Shown piece by piece: positions 28,524 through 37,521 of a stretch of DNA of 64,000 bases. How positions within the stretch are numbered: the first letter of the stretch is position 1; the number at the start of each line of letters is the position of its first letter. The stretch spans positions 62,001 to 126,000 of the forward strand of contig NZ_JAWDKB010000001.1 in the NCBI RefSeq assembly GCF_032714495.1. Direction: 5' to 3'. The translations under genes and the position numbers were made by a program. The stretch is from Methanorbis rubei (GTDB lineage: Archaea > Halobacteriota > Methanomicrobia > Methanomicrobiales > Methanocorpusculaceae). Under the pieces are notes generated by a model, which ran no database searches, was not told the origin of the DNA, and worked only from the letters and a program-made list of their open reading frames with translations.

Positions 28524-29726
28524 TCACAGCTCAATAACACTTCGTCCGCCGCCGGTGATGCACTCCCCGCCGCCAGGCCTGACCACATAGGTGTCCTCAA
28601 CGCCAACCGTCCCGACTCCCGCAACACCTGCCTTCGGCTCAAGAGCGATGACCATGTTCTCTGCAAGCGGCGCATCAAATCCTCGTGCGATCACCGGCCA
28701 CTCGTTCACCACGAGGCCGATGCCGTGGCCGAGGAAGGAAACACTGCGCTCTTTGTATCCCATGAAGTTCTCTGCAAGTGCAGGGCTTAGACTCGCGACA
28801 ATTTCTGCATAGATCTCTGAAGGAATGTTTCCGGGTGCAAGAAGTGCGGCAGCGTCCCTCTGAACCCTGATGCACTCCTCATGCAGTTCGAGGGCATGTT
28901 CAGGCAGCCGTCCGCCAAAGGAGTAGACCTGCGTCTTGTCGGTGTGGTAACCGCCGATACCGTAGCCAATGTCAACAAACACCATATCCCCTTTTCCAAG
29001 AACCCGTCTGCGGCTTCCAACCGAAGGAATCGCAGCAGACATGCCGCCCATGCCGCCTGGTCCGTCGAAGTTGGTCGGCTCAAGTGTCTGCGTGCCAAAA
29101 GCAATCTGGCCGATCTGCATCTCAGTCCCAAACCCGGAGAACCGCACAATTCCCTGATAGTTCATATCCATCATCGCACGGTAGAGCTCGCCAAACATCT
29201 GTGCCTCGTTCATTCCTTCGTACACAATCTCAGGAACAACTTCCATGAAGAGTTTGTCATGCTCGCGGCCGGCTTCCCGCAGGAACGTGAGTTCATACTG
29301 ACTTTTCACTGCCCGCAGGTTCAGAAGAACTGCGTCCAGAGGTAAAATATTTTCAAAGGAAAAGTACTTCCGCAGCCGTTCCATCATTGCAAGCGGCACC
29401 TGCTCGGTCTCAACAAATGTTTTTCCAAGGTCCTGCGGCAGATGCTCCCGCATCTCGCGGTAGCTCTTCATCGGATAAATTTCCTCAACCGGCGACTCAG
29501 ACCTCGCCCGCTCAAAACTGCGCCGCACAAAAAACTGCCCATCCCCATCCCGCCGCAGAACGAGAACTCCGTCCTGAATGGTGCCGGTCAGATAATACTG
29601 ACTTACTCTGCTGAAAACAAGTGCCGTGTCCCAGCCCATGCCGGAGGAGTCAAGCGCCGAAATAAGATTGGATATCCTGTTCTTCGACTCGGATTTGGGA
29701 AGTGTCTGGTCCATCAAAATCTTCAT
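28524..29726 (-). CDS. M24-family aminopeptidase (Xaa-Pro peptidase type)
   Basis: A 400-residue protein with an N-terminal creatinase-like domain (about 1-150) and a C-terminal pita-bread metallopeptidase domain. Metal ligands are visible: two Asp in FVDIGYGIGGYHTDKTQ, His in FLGHGIGLVVNEWPV, and Glu in VIALEPKAGVAG and VGVEDTYVV. This suits cleavage of Xaa-Pro dipeptides or N-terminal residues. The exact substrate is unknown. It is a single gene flanked by repeats; CTTAAAAC on the minus strand about 25 bases before the ATG suggests a leaderless mRNA. Confidence 0.93.
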   Translation of the reverse strand: MKILMDQTLPKSESKNRISNLISALDSSGMGWDTALVFSRVSQYYLTGTIQDGVLVLRRDGDGQFFVRRSFERARSESPVEEIYPMKSYREMREHLPQDLGKTFVETEQVPLAMMERLRKYFSFENILPLDAVLLNLRAVKSQYELTFLREAGREHDKLFMEVVPEIVYEGMNEAQMFGELYRAMMDMNYQGIVRFSGFGTEMQIGQIAFGTQTLEPTNFDGPGGMGGMSAAIPSVGSRRRVLGKGDMVFVDIGYGIGGYHTDKTQVYSFGGRLPEHALELHEECIRVQRDAAALLAPGNIPSEIYAEIVASLSPALAENFMGYKERSVSFLGHGIGLVVNEWPVIARGFDAPLAENMVIALEPKAGVAGVGTVGVEDTYVVRPGGGECITGGGRSVIEL

Positions 29727-29824
29727 ACAGGTTTGTTCTTTCCGGTTTTAAGATTGCGGGTTGTTGAATGGTTTTGCACCAAATATCTGAAAACCCTTCG
29801 TACTCTATGAGAGATATGGGTCTT

Positions 29825-30085
29825 TGACGTGTGGTCTTGTTTTGAATAATCACGTGATGCACGGAATTAGACGGAGCTTCACTGAAAATGTACTCTCACA
29901 AAAAGATTTAGTCGATTTTTTTCTGGAAAAAAGTAAGTGGGTAAGCGGCGAGTGGGCATGATGAGAAAAGGAAACCGCAAATCCACGCTCACCACTTACC
30001 CTCTTACTTTTTCCAGAAAAAAAATCGACTAAATCATTTTGTGGTATCACAGTGTTTTGTGCACTCCGTGGCTGCTTCTAGAGAA
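29825..30085. repeat. Mosaic inverted repeat with GATTTAGTCGATTTT arms
   Basis: CACAAAAAGATTTAGTCGAT (from 29898) through TCTGGAAAAAAGTAAGTGGG pairs with ACTTTTTCCAGAAAAAAAAT through CGACTAAATCATTTTGTGG (about 30006-30044). Between them is GAAACCGCAAATCCACG, a shortened version of the inner arm at 17237. The outer ends (TGCACGGAATTAGACGG and GTGCACTCCGTGGC) are degenerate. It lies in the 406-bp gap between the spoIIM-like gene and the upstream M24 gene. No gene seen in this gap. Confidence 0.9.
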
Positions 30086-30132
30086 ACCAAGGACACAAAA
30101 TCCCAAACAAATTCCTGATCGTCCAGCACACA

Positions 30133-30711
30133 TCACAACCAATCAAGCACCATCCCCGAAATCACCGGCGTTGCAAACGTCTCCACAAGAGCCGCGACTA
30201 CCAAAAGCGGCAGAACAACCAGTAAAAACCGCGTGCCGTACCAAAGGCATGTAGTCCCTGCATTATCCCTGCCCTGCGCATCAAGATACAGTGACCTGCC
30301 CATCTGCAATCCGAGGGCCGACGCCATCAGCATCGCGGCAATCTCAAAAATACCATGGGGAACAATCGTCGCCGCAAACACCGACAGATCATATCCGCGA
30401 AGCATAACGCCTGAAATATTGCCGATAACATACCCGTTTGAGACCAGCACAAACAGCGTCACCGCACCAAATGTCACCCCTCCGATGAAAAGAATCAGGC
30501 AGACCTTCACATTATTAAAAAAAATCTGCCAGGACAACAGGGCCGGAGCCTCCGTATCCAGCTCCGTAGTTGAGCTCTGAAATGTTCCTACAATATCGTC
30601 AGCCGCGTCCGGCTCACTGATGGACGACACGTATCCGTAGCAGCAGGTCCCAAAGAACAGGGCCGCTACTACCGCGAGTGCGATCAGATACATGCGCCGA
30701 TCAGACATCAT
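30133..30711 (-). CDS. SpoIIM-family (DUF95) membrane protein
   Basis: A 192-residue protein with about five transmembrane helices: one at 8-28, one near 62-92 (FFNNVKVCLILFIGGVTFGA), one around 110-135 (HGIFEIAAMLMASALGLQMG) and a C-terminal pair (LLVVLPLLVVAALVETF). The FFNN and PHGIFEI motifs are typical of the Stage II sporulation protein M family, which is widespread in non-sporulating archaea and of unknown function. Its ATG shares one base with the stop of the DUF63 gene, so the two membrane proteins are coupled. Confidence 0.9.
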   Translation of the reverse strand: MMSDRRMYLIALAVVAALFFGTCCYGYVSSISEPDAADDIVGTFQSSTTELDTEAPALLSWQIFFNNVKVCLILFIGGVTFGAVTLFVLVSNGYVIGNISGVMLRGYDLSVFAATIVPHGIFEIAAMLMASALGLQMGRSLYLDAQGRDNAGTTCLWYGTRFLLVVLPLLVVAALVETFATPVISGMVLDWL

Positions 30712-31568
30712 CAGATGAAGAGCACCATCCTTAAAATATCCCGCACGCCCGGCGCAAACCCGACCGTAATCATCGCAAGCAGCACCAGATGCCAGATCTC
30801 ATCCATCCCTTCCTCGTTCCGGAACTTCTCCAGAATCCAGATCGCAGGAAGCAGCACAACAACCTTCAGCGGAAACATCACAAACGCAGTTCCCGTCAGC
30901 TGAATCAGCCCGTCGCCGAGAACATGCTGCTCAATATAATGCATCGGATGCAGCTCCAGCGCAAAACTTGTCGCAGACGCGTCCAGCAGCTGACCGAATA
31001 TCAGAATCTTGTAAAGCGGATGCGTCACATACTCCCAGTTCAACCCGTAGCGCACCAAGGCCCAGAAAATCAGGGACACGGCCGCCGCCATCGCAAGAAT
31101 ACATCCCGCAACCCAGAGGGCAAGCTCAGTCTGCGTCAGTCCCCACCAGCACAGAAACGCCAACGTCACAAGATTTGACGCAACACCAATCCAGAAGTAC
31201 GGCTTTGCATACGACTCAACAACCCCGTGCGTCTCAAGAGACCGGGAGATAATCAGCACGAAAATCGTGTACAGCAGCACAACGAAAAATATCGGCGGCG
31301 TAACAAACAGCACCCACCATGGCTCAGGGATGCAGCCGGTATCCTCAACAACACGAAGCACGCCGCCGAAAACCACAAACGGCATCGTCGCAACAATCAG
31401 CTGCGTATCAACCTTGATGTTATTTGCCCGCGTCCAGCGGTAAAGAAGATAAAGGGTGACGAGCAACAAGATTGCACACGTGATCGTCAAGTAAATATTA
31501 TACGGCTGATCCTCCAGGACTGCATCGATATAATATTTTTGTATGAACGCATTTATTCCAATAAACAT
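30711..31568 (-). CDS. DUF63 archaeal membrane protein
   Basis: A 285-residue protein with about eight hydrophobic helices, including NIYLTITCAILLLVTLYLLY near the N-terminus, PWWVLFVTPPIFFVVLLYTI, and the conserved LDASATSFALELHPMHYIEQHV, a characteristic DUF63 segment. The function is unknown. It precedes the SpoIIM-like gene in the same transcript. Its start codon is only 14 bases from the divergent start of egsA, so their promoters must overlap each other's coding sequences or leaders. Confidence 0.9.
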   Translation of the reverse strand: MFIGINAFIQKYYIDAVLEDQPYNIYLTITCAILLLVTLYLLYRWTRANNIKVDTQLIVATMPFVVFGGVLRVVEDTGCIPEPWWVLFVTPPIFFVVLLYTIFVLIISRSLETHGVVESYAKPYFWIGVASNLVTLAFLCWWGLTQTELALWVAGCILAMAAAVSLIFWALVRYGLNWEYVTHPLYKILIFGQLLDASATSFALELHPMHYIEQHVLGDGLIQLTGTAFVMFPLKVVVLLPAIWILEKFRNEEGMDEIWHLVLLAMITVGFAPGVRDILRMVLFI

Positions 31569-31582
31569 GTGGGGCCCTGACC

Positions 31583-32671
31583 GTGAACGTAGAAAATAAT
31601 AGGATACTAAAGGATAAAACCTTTGACAAATCCCGATGGATTCAGATGCCGCGCAACGTGATCGTTGGTCACGACGCTCTTCTCCAGATTCCGGGCATTA
31701 TTGCAGACCTTGGGATTAACGGTCCGATCATGCTGCTGTCAGGAGACACCACCATGAAAACCGTCGGAACAAAAGTGCAGAATCTGCTGCAGGAACAAGG
31801 CTTTGACCTTGTTACAGGCATTGTAGGCCGCATCACGTATGATGAGATCAAGCGCATCGAAACCGTTGTGCAAAAAGCACACGCTGTCCTGATCGTTGCC
31901 GTCGGCGGCGGCCGTGTGATTGACACCGCCAAAGTGGTCTCCTACAATCTTGACATCCAGTTTATCAGCGTCCCAACCGCCGCGTCCCATGACGGCATCG
32001 CGTCCTCCCGCGCCTCGGTTGTAACAGAAGCAGGCAACGTCAGTGTTGCAGCCCAGCCCCCGCTTGCAATCGTTGCCGACACCGGCGTTATTGCAACCGC
32101 ACCGCACCGGCTCCTTGCCGCAGGATGCGCAGACATCATCGCAAACTACACCGCAATTCTTGACTGGGAACTGTCCCACCGCCTTACTGGGGAGCCGATC
32201 AGCGAGTATGCCCTGACGCTCTCAAAGATCACCGCAGAAATTCTCGTGAAAAATGCGAGCCTCATCGCCCATTATGATGAGACCGCTGTCTGGATCGTGG
32301 TCAAGGCCCTCTTCTCCTCAGGAATTGCGATGAGCATTGCCGGAAGCTCAAGACCTGCCTCAGGCGGCGAACACAAGTTCGCGCATATGCTTGAACGGCT
32401 TGCCCCGGGCGCAGCACTTCACGGCGAGGCCTGTGGTATTGGAACGATCCTCGGCATGTACCTGCACGGCGGCGACTGGAAATCGATCCGCCACTCACTC
32501 CGACTGATCGGCGCACCAACCACTCCGAGTGATCTCGGCATTAGCGACGAAGTCTGTCTGCAGGCGGTCCTTCGGGCGCGCGAGATTCGGCCTGAGCGGT
32601 TCACCATCTTTGACACCGGCGTCACCCGCGAGGCTGCGGAAGCGGCAGTCAAAGCTCTCTACGAGGTGTAA
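31583..32671 (+). CDS. egsA: sn-Glycerol-1-phosphate dehydrogenase
   Basis: A 362-residue NAD(P)H-dependent enzyme that reduces dihydroxyacetone phosphate to sn-glycerol 1-phosphate, the step that fixes the stereochemistry of archaeal membrane lipids. The nucleotide-binding VAVGGGRVIDTAKVV, the SHDGIASSRASV segment, and zinc-binding His in SGGEHKFAHML and LHGEACGIGT are the family features. The start is a GTG; TATA-like ATATAATA near 31530 gives a short leader. UPF0179 follows 7 bases after its stop. Confidence 0.97.
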   Translation: MNVENNRILKDKTFDKSRWIQMPRNVIVGHDALLQIPGIIADLGINGPIMLLSGDTTMKTVGTKVQNLLQEQGFDLVTGIVGRITYDEIKRIETVVQKAHAVLIVAVGGGRVIDTAKVVSYNLDIQFISVPTAASHDGIASSRASVVTEAGNVSVAAQPPLAIVADTGVIATAPHRLLAAGCADIIANYTAILDWELSHRLTGEPISEYALTLSKITAEILVKNASLIAHYDETAVWIVVKALFSSGIAMSIAGSSRPASGGEHKFAHMLERLAPGAALHGEACGIGTILGMYLHGGDWKSIRHSLRLIGAPTTPSDLGISDEVCLQAVLRAREIRPERFTIFDTGVTREAAEAAVKALYEV

Positions 32672-32678
32672 ATAAATC

Positions 32679-33140
32679 ATGGACGAAACTGAAAAGATTG
32701 TAACAATCGTTGGGTCCATCCTTGCCCACGAAGGCGCAGAGTTTGTCTACGCTGGCAAAGCCGCGGAATGCGGCAGCTGTAAAGTTGCTAAAGTCTGCCA
32801 CAATGCAAAGCTCAAGGAAGGCCGCAGGTACCGCGTTGTTGCGGTCAGACCAACAAAGCATGAATGTCTGGTTCACCTTGGCGGCTCTGTCGCTGTTGAA
32901 GTGTCCGAGTGTGAGATAACCGCGGTCATCCCGACCAGTCAGGCAACACGGCGCACCCGCATCACCTACACGCCGGTCTGCGACGACCGGTTCTGTAAAG
33001 GATATGGATTCTGCCACCCTGACGGCATGACCGACAAAGGCAGATATGTGGTGCTGGAGGTTCTCGGCTCCTACAATGAGATGTGCCCGAAAGGAAAAAA
33101 GAATCTCAAACTTGTTGAGCTGCGGCACGTACCAACGTAA
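32679..33140 (+). CDS. UPF0179 family protein
   Basis: A 153-residue archaeal protein with many cysteines: CGSCKVAKVC near 31-40, CDDRFCKGYGFCHPDGM near 105-121, and CPKGKK near the end. They could bind zinc or an Fe-S cluster. The family is restricted to archaea and has no assigned function. It starts 7 bases after egsA and is likely co-transcribed with it. Confidence 0.93.
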   Translation: MDETEKIVTIVGSILAHEGAEFVYAGKAAECGSCKVAKVCHNAKLKEGRRYRVVAVRPTKHECLVHLGGSVAVEVSECEITAVIPTSQATRRTRITYTPVCDDRFCKGYGFCHPDGMTDKGRYVVLEVLGSYNEMCPKGKKNLKLVELRHVPT

Positions 33141-33155
33141 TTTTTTTTTGGGATG

Positions 33156-33456
33156 AGAGTTACGCGGTGATGAGTTTCATTGTTTGGGATTTTTCTGTCA
33201 TTGACCTCACTCGGAGTAACCACGGAATGCACAGAGTACACAGAGCTTCACGGAAAAAATGAAATGCACGGAGAACGCCTGCGGCGCCGGAATGCACGGA
33301 ATATATTTTCATATTTTGAGAGAGTAAAAGAGAATAAATTGTCTCGGTAATTTTTCCGTGCATTCCGGCGCCGCAGGCGTTCTCCGTGCATTTTTGCAAT
33401 GCAATTTTATTTTTTCAGTGAAACTCCGTGATATTTCCGTGCATTCTGTGGTTACC
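33156..33456. repeat. Mosaic inverted repeat with perfect 39-bp arms
   Basis: The arms 33262-33300 and 33355-33393 are exact reverse complements and have the same sequence as the core at 22366-22479 (GCCTGCGGCGCCGG inside), with a different 54-nt loop. The left flank has GATGAGTTTCATTGTTTGGG and GAGTAACCACGG, the right flank CTGTGGTTACCTC, as in the other ACGGAA-family elements. It fills the 316-bp gap between two convergent genes. No gene seen. Confidence 0.95.
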
Positions 33457-34329
33457 TCAAGAGAAGCCAAAACGTGCAACACATATTATCTCCGCCGCCG
33501 CACTCACCCGCTCGCTGATCAGAATCATCTCCCTCCACTCTTTTGGAACATCCTCCACTCCATAATAAACGCCCGCAAGTCCTCCGGCGATCGCGGCAAT
33601 AGTGTCCGCATCGCCGCCAAGAGAAGCCGCCTGCTCGACTACATCCCGCATTGAGCTCCCTTCCATAAAACAGAACACCGCACATCGCGTCGCCTCCACC
33701 GCATCGATAGAGGGTATGAGCTCCCCGGACATAACATCGCGCCCTGCAGCACGAACTCCGGCATCATATGCCTCTTCCTTGCTTCCTCCCGCGAGAAGCA
33801 CGGACGTCATCACTGAAACCAGAGCGCAGCAGTCACCCGCCGCCGGATCAAAGTGCGTGAATGCAGACACCCTCCGTGCCTCTGCCGCCGCATTCTCTTG
33901 GGGACAGAGCAGACCGACCGGCAGGGTCCGCATCACACTGCCGTCCGTCCTGCTCCCGAAGATCATATCCACCGCTTTCGTTGTGGCATCTGCAAAGCAT
34001 CCCTGCTCCAGAAGAGAGCACAGCATCTTTGTCGTCCTCCCAAATGTCTGCGGCTCCTCAGCAACCGTCAGAATCATCGCTTGAAGAAACAGGTCGCGGT
34101 CGAACCTTCCGGTTTTCCAGGACTCCGCGAGCGCAAGCATCATCAGCGTATCATCAGTCGCCGCACCTTTCACCAGATGAAACTGTCCGCCGCCCGTAAC
34201 ACTCAGGTTGCGGCGGGGTGCGGGCATCATCCCCTCAAACGTAAGACCGACCGCGTCTCCTGCTGCCGCACCAAACATTCCGCCATAGATCCGATCATTC
34301 TCAGATATAAATCTCATCCAAAGCCTCAT
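33457..34329 (-). CDS. ADP-ribosylglycohydrolase family protein
   Basis: A 290-residue all-helical hydrolase of the DraG/ARH family, which removes ADP-ribose from proteins or small molecules. Mg-binding signatures are present: GGMFGAAAGDAVGLTFEG, GAATDDTLMMLALA, and SLGGDADTIAAIAGGLAGVYYG near the C-terminus. Nitrogenase-associated DraG is one possible relation, but no nif or draT gene is here. An alternative start 12 bases downstream (MRFISENDRIYGG) is equally possible. Confidence 0.93.
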   Translation of the reverse strand: MRLWMRFISENDRIYGGMFGAAAGDAVGLTFEGMMPAPRRNLSVTGGGQFHLVKGAATDDTLMMLALAESWKTGRFDRDLFLQAMILTVAEEPQTFGRTTKMLCSLLEQGCFADATTKAVDMIFGSRTDGSVMRTLPVGLLCPQENAAAEARRVSAFTHFDPAAGDCCALVSVMTSVLLAGGSKEEAYDAGVRAAGRDVMSGELIPSIDAVEATRCAVFCFMEGSSMRDVVEQAASLGGDADTIAAIAGGLAGVYYGVEDVPKEWREMILISERVSAAAEIICVARFGFS

Positions 34330-34530
34330 ATGGGCGCAGGTGTTCCTGACGGCGCTCTCTCATTCGCACGGTTTATTTGTCGAAATAAGCCGTTATATGC
34401 AGTTGAACTCACCGTGCTACAGTGTGTTTTCCGGTCCCGCAACTTCTCAGATATAAACGTCACCAATAACCTATATCTGTAAATGAGCAGACAAATGTAA
34501 GTAATCTTTTGATACGAGGTGTTTTGAAAT

Positions 34531-34794
34531 ATGCAGAAAGAAGAGTTGCTCCATTTACATATGCTCATGGTTCAGATTAAGAAATATTACGAATCAGTTT
34601 CCGGAAATACCGTATCTACAGCGGAATACGACGCTCTGCAGATATCACCTATCCACATCCACAAAAACAAAAACCTCCACCGTGTAGCCCTTCTTGCGCT
34701 CGGCGACGAGATTGTTACCGAGATGGATGCACACAAAAAACCTCAGACCTCGTTTCCTCAGGACTCCGGCACCAGTGTCGTTGCGGAACACTAA
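34531..34794 (+). CDS. UPF0058 family protein
   Basis: An 87-residue archaeal protein with the typical start MQKEELLHLHMLMVQIKKYYE and the central ISPIHIHKNKNLHRVALLALG. The many histidines (LHLHM, IHIHK) suggest metal binding; the function is unknown. A good Shine-Dalgarno GAGGTG lies 9 bases before the ATG. Its stop is 20 bases before elp3, the first gene of a long same-strand cluster. Confidence 0.92.
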   Translation: MQKEELLHLHMLMVQIKKYYESVSGNTVSTAEYDALQISPIHIHKNKNLHRVALLALGDEIVTEMDAHKKPQTSFPQDSGTSVVAEH

Positions 34795-34813
34795 ACTCGT
34801 CCCCAATATAGCA

Positions 34814-36376
34814 ATGGACGAGCACGATATTTTCCGGGAAATAATTTCCCTCATTTTTTCCTCGCCCAATCCCGACATTCAGAGCATCAAGCTTGCCGTA
34901 TGCCGCAAGTACTCACTTGACGTAATGCCGAAGAATTCAGCAGTCCTTGCGGCAGCAGAGCCTGATGAGTACGAACGGGTCAGAACTGTTCTTCTGGTAA
35001 AGCCGACGCGGACACTTTCCGGTGTTGCGCCGGTTGCTGTTATGACCTCGCCGTGCGCATGCCCGCACGGCAAATGCCTTCCCTGCCCGGGCGGACCTGA
35101 CCATATCTTCCAGTCTCCGCAGAGCTACACCGGCGAAGAGCCTGCCGCACTTCGCGCCCGTCAGAACGAGTACGATCCCTACCGTCAGGTGATCGCCCGC
35201 CTCGGACAGTTCAAACTGCTCGGCCACCATACCGACAAGGTCGAGCTCATCGTCATGGGCGGAACCATGACCGCCCGCGAGCCGTCTTACCAGGAATGGT
35301 TCGTCTCCGAATGCCTGAGAGGCATGAACGAGTTTTCGGGGCAAACGTCCCATGCATCAGATTTTGCAGAGCTGATGGTCGAAAACGAGAGTTCAGACGT
35401 CCGCTGCATCGCAACCACCTTTGAGACCAGGCCTGACTGGTGCCGCGAGGATCACATCAACCGGATGCTTGACCTCGGCGTTACCAAGGTCGAGCTCGGC
35501 TTTCAGCACACCGATGATGAACTGCTTCTCGCAAACAAGCGCGGGCACACGGTCGCTGACAGTGTTGAAGCGAACCGTCTGCTGCGCGACGCAGGCATCA
35601 AGGTCGGGTTCCACGTCATGCCGAACCTCTACATGAGTACGATCGAGCGCGACCGGCAGATGTTTGACACCCTCTTCACCGACCCAAGGTTCTGCCCTGA
35701 CTTCCTCAAAATCTATCCGACACTCGTGACCCCGGGAGCAGAGCTTGAAGAGCTCTGGAAAGCAGGGGTATACCAGACCTATGACGAGGACGAGCTTGTT
35801 GACCTCCTCGCTTATGCAAAAGAGCGGCTGCCTGAGTACGTGCGCCTTCAAAGAATCCAGCGTGACATCCCGGCAAAGCTGATCGTGTCCGGCTCCATCC
35901 ACGGCCACATCCGCCAGATGGCACAGAAGCGTCTCGCGGAGAACAAAAAACAGTGTCACTGTATCCGGTGCCGCGAGATCGGACGACGTCCGAGCCGCGC
36001 AGTCGAAGAGGACAAGACTCAAGTCTATGAATGCTGCGGCGGAACCGAACACTTCCTCTCAACAACCGCGGGCGATGCCCTGATCGGGTTTGTCAGGCTC
36101 CGCTATCCGGGACAGGTGTTCCGCTCTGAACTTGACGGCGCGGCACTCGTTCGCGAGCTCCATGTCTACGGAAGCATTGTGCCGCTCGGCGAACACGGCG
36201 AGGGCGACGACCGTCAGCACCGGTCATACGGCCAGAACCTTCTTTCCCGCGCCGAACAGACCGCAAAAGACGCAGGCTACTCCCGTATCGCTGTCATGAG
36301 CGGTGTCGGGGTTCGGCCCTACTATCGTAAACAGGGATATCTGCGTTCAGGTCCATATATGATCAAGACTCTATGA
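34814..36376 (+). CDS. elp3: tRNA uridine(34) acetyltransferase Elp3
   Basis: A 520-residue radical SAM/GNAT enzyme that modifies the wobble uridine of tRNAs (cm5U-type). The Fe-S binding cysteines are in PCACPHGKCLPCPGG (81-94, CX4CX2C from Cys83). A central radical SAM barrel contains KVELGFQHTDDELL, and the C-terminal GNAT acetyl-CoA domain runs from about 390 with RELHVYGSIVPLG and YGQNLLSRAEQTAKDAGY. I start at the ATG at 34814; upstream in-frame ATGs overlap the UPF0058 gene. The stop overlaps priS by 4 bases (ATGA). Confidence 0.96.
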   Translation: MDEHDIFREIISLIFSSPNPDIQSIKLAVCRKYSLDVMPKNSAVLAAAEPDEYERVRTVLLVKPTRTLSGVAPVAVMTSPCACPHGKCLPCPGGPDHIFQSPQSYTGEEPAALRARQNEYDPYRQVIARLGQFKLLGHHTDKVELIVMGGTMTAREPSYQEWFVSECLRGMNEFSGQTSHASDFAELMVENESSDVRCIATTFETRPDWCREDHINRMLDLGVTKVELGFQHTDDELLLANKRGHTVADSVEANRLLRDAGIKVGFHVMPNLYMSTIERDRQMFDTLFTDPRFCPDFLKIYPTLVTPGAELEELWKAGVYQTYDEDELVDLLAYAKERLPEYVRLQRIQRDIPAKLIVSGSIHGHIRQMAQKRLAENKKQCHCIRCREIGRRPSRAVEEDKTQVYECCGGTEHFLSTTAGDALIGFVRLRYPGQVFRSELDGAALVRELHVYGSIVPLGEHGEGDDRQHRSYGQNLLSRAEQTAKDAGYSRIAVMSGVGVRPYYRKQGYLRSGPYMIKTL

Positions 36377-37521
36377 AACCGGCGACCTATGAGTTTCTCA
36401 GGCAGCGTTTCTCTGCCTACTATAACGGAGAAGTCCAGGGAGCCGGAGCGGTGTATGTTCCTGAAGCGCTCGGCGAGCGCGAATGGGGTTTCATTTTCTT
36501 CTCAAACGCCGCAAAACCTGCCGGCATGCGCAGACACCTGTCCTTCAGCTCGCCTGATGAGGTGCACACCTACCTCAAGACCATGACGCCTGCGCATGTC
36601 TACTACTCGACCGCCTACTATGCTCATCCGGGCGCCGCCCAGATGAGCGACAAAGGATGGCTCGGGGCTGATCTCATCTTTGATCTGGACGCTGATCACA
36701 TCGTTCGGGGGCCGTATGATGTCATGCTTGCACGGGTCAAAGAAGAGCTCTTCAAGCTCATCGACATGCTTACTTCTGAACTCGGATTTCTTGAGCGTGA
36801 CCTGAAAATCAACTTCTCCGGCGGTCGCGGCTACCATATCCATATCCCAACCCTTGCCGTCCGCAGCTGGGACAGCGCCGAACGCCGCGAGCTGGTGAAC
36901 TATGTCTCAGGAACCGGCCTGTCTGCTGAAAGCATGCTCACCGGTCCCGCGATTCATGGTCGCGGCTGGCAGAAACGCTACCGGTCTGCACTCACCGCAG
37001 AACTCGACCGCATTGCATCTCTGGATGAGCTGGAACAGACCGAGTATCTCACCGGCCTTCGGGGAATTTCCGACAAGTTCGCCGCAGGATTTGTGAAAAA
37101 TCTTGATGCAACCCGCACAACAACAGCGACCGACCCGGAAAAACTTCTGGAAAACAAGGTCATCCGCGCAATAGCTGACGCTGAGAACAAACCGTTTCAG
37201 GAGAGAATTCTCAGCTATGCTGCGCAGGCTGATGAGCCGGTCACAACCGACATCAAACGACTCATCCGCCACCCGGGCTCTCTGCACGGAGGGTCCGGTA
37301 TGCGGGTAACTCCGCTTGAGATCTCCCGTCTCGACTCCTTTGATCCTCTGATCGATGCGGTCGTGTTCGGTGAGCGGCAGGTTTCGGTCGAGTGCTCCTT
37401 TGCTCTTTCCATGCCGATTCTCGGCACCCGCTACGACCTGAAGGCAGGGTCCAACACCGTTCCCGAAGCTCTTGCGGTATTTCTCTGCTCCCGCGGCATT
37501 GCAGAGATCGGAGGTGCGTAA
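36373..37521 (+). CDS. priS: DNA primase small (catalytic) subunit
   Basis: A 382-residue archaeo-eukaryotic primase. The catalytic acidic motif is LIFDLDADH (Asp104, Asp106), and INFSGGRGYHIHIPT carries the SGGRGxH motif with its nucleotide-contacting histidine. It makes primers at forks with PriL, whose gene is at 56382. It overlaps elp3 by 4 bases and is directly followed by the GINS gene, an order conserved in many euryarchaea. Confidence 0.97.
   Translation: MKPATYEFLRQRFSAYYNGEVQGAGAVYVPEALGEREWGFIFFSNAAKPAGMRRHLSFSSPDEVHTYLKTMTPAHVYYSTAYYAHPGAAQMSDKGWLGADLIFDLDADHIVRGPYDVMLARVKEELFKLIDMLTSELGFLERDLKINFSGGRGYHIHIPTLAVRSWDSAERRELVNYVSGTGLSAESMLTGPAIHGRGWQKRYRSALTAELDRIASLDELEQTEYLTGLRGISDKFAAGFVKNLDATRTTTATDPEKLLENKVIRAIADAENKPFQERILSYAAQADEPVTTDIKRLIRHPGSLHGGSGMRVTPLEISRLDSFDPLIDAVVFGERQVSVECSFALSMPILGTRYDLKAGSNTVPEALAVFLCSRGIAEIGGA

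Noticed and set aside
34694-34813. 40-residue N-terminal extension of Elp3
   Set aside because: It overlaps the UPF0058 gene in another frame and lacks the family's N-terminal pattern; the ATG at 34814 suits the family.
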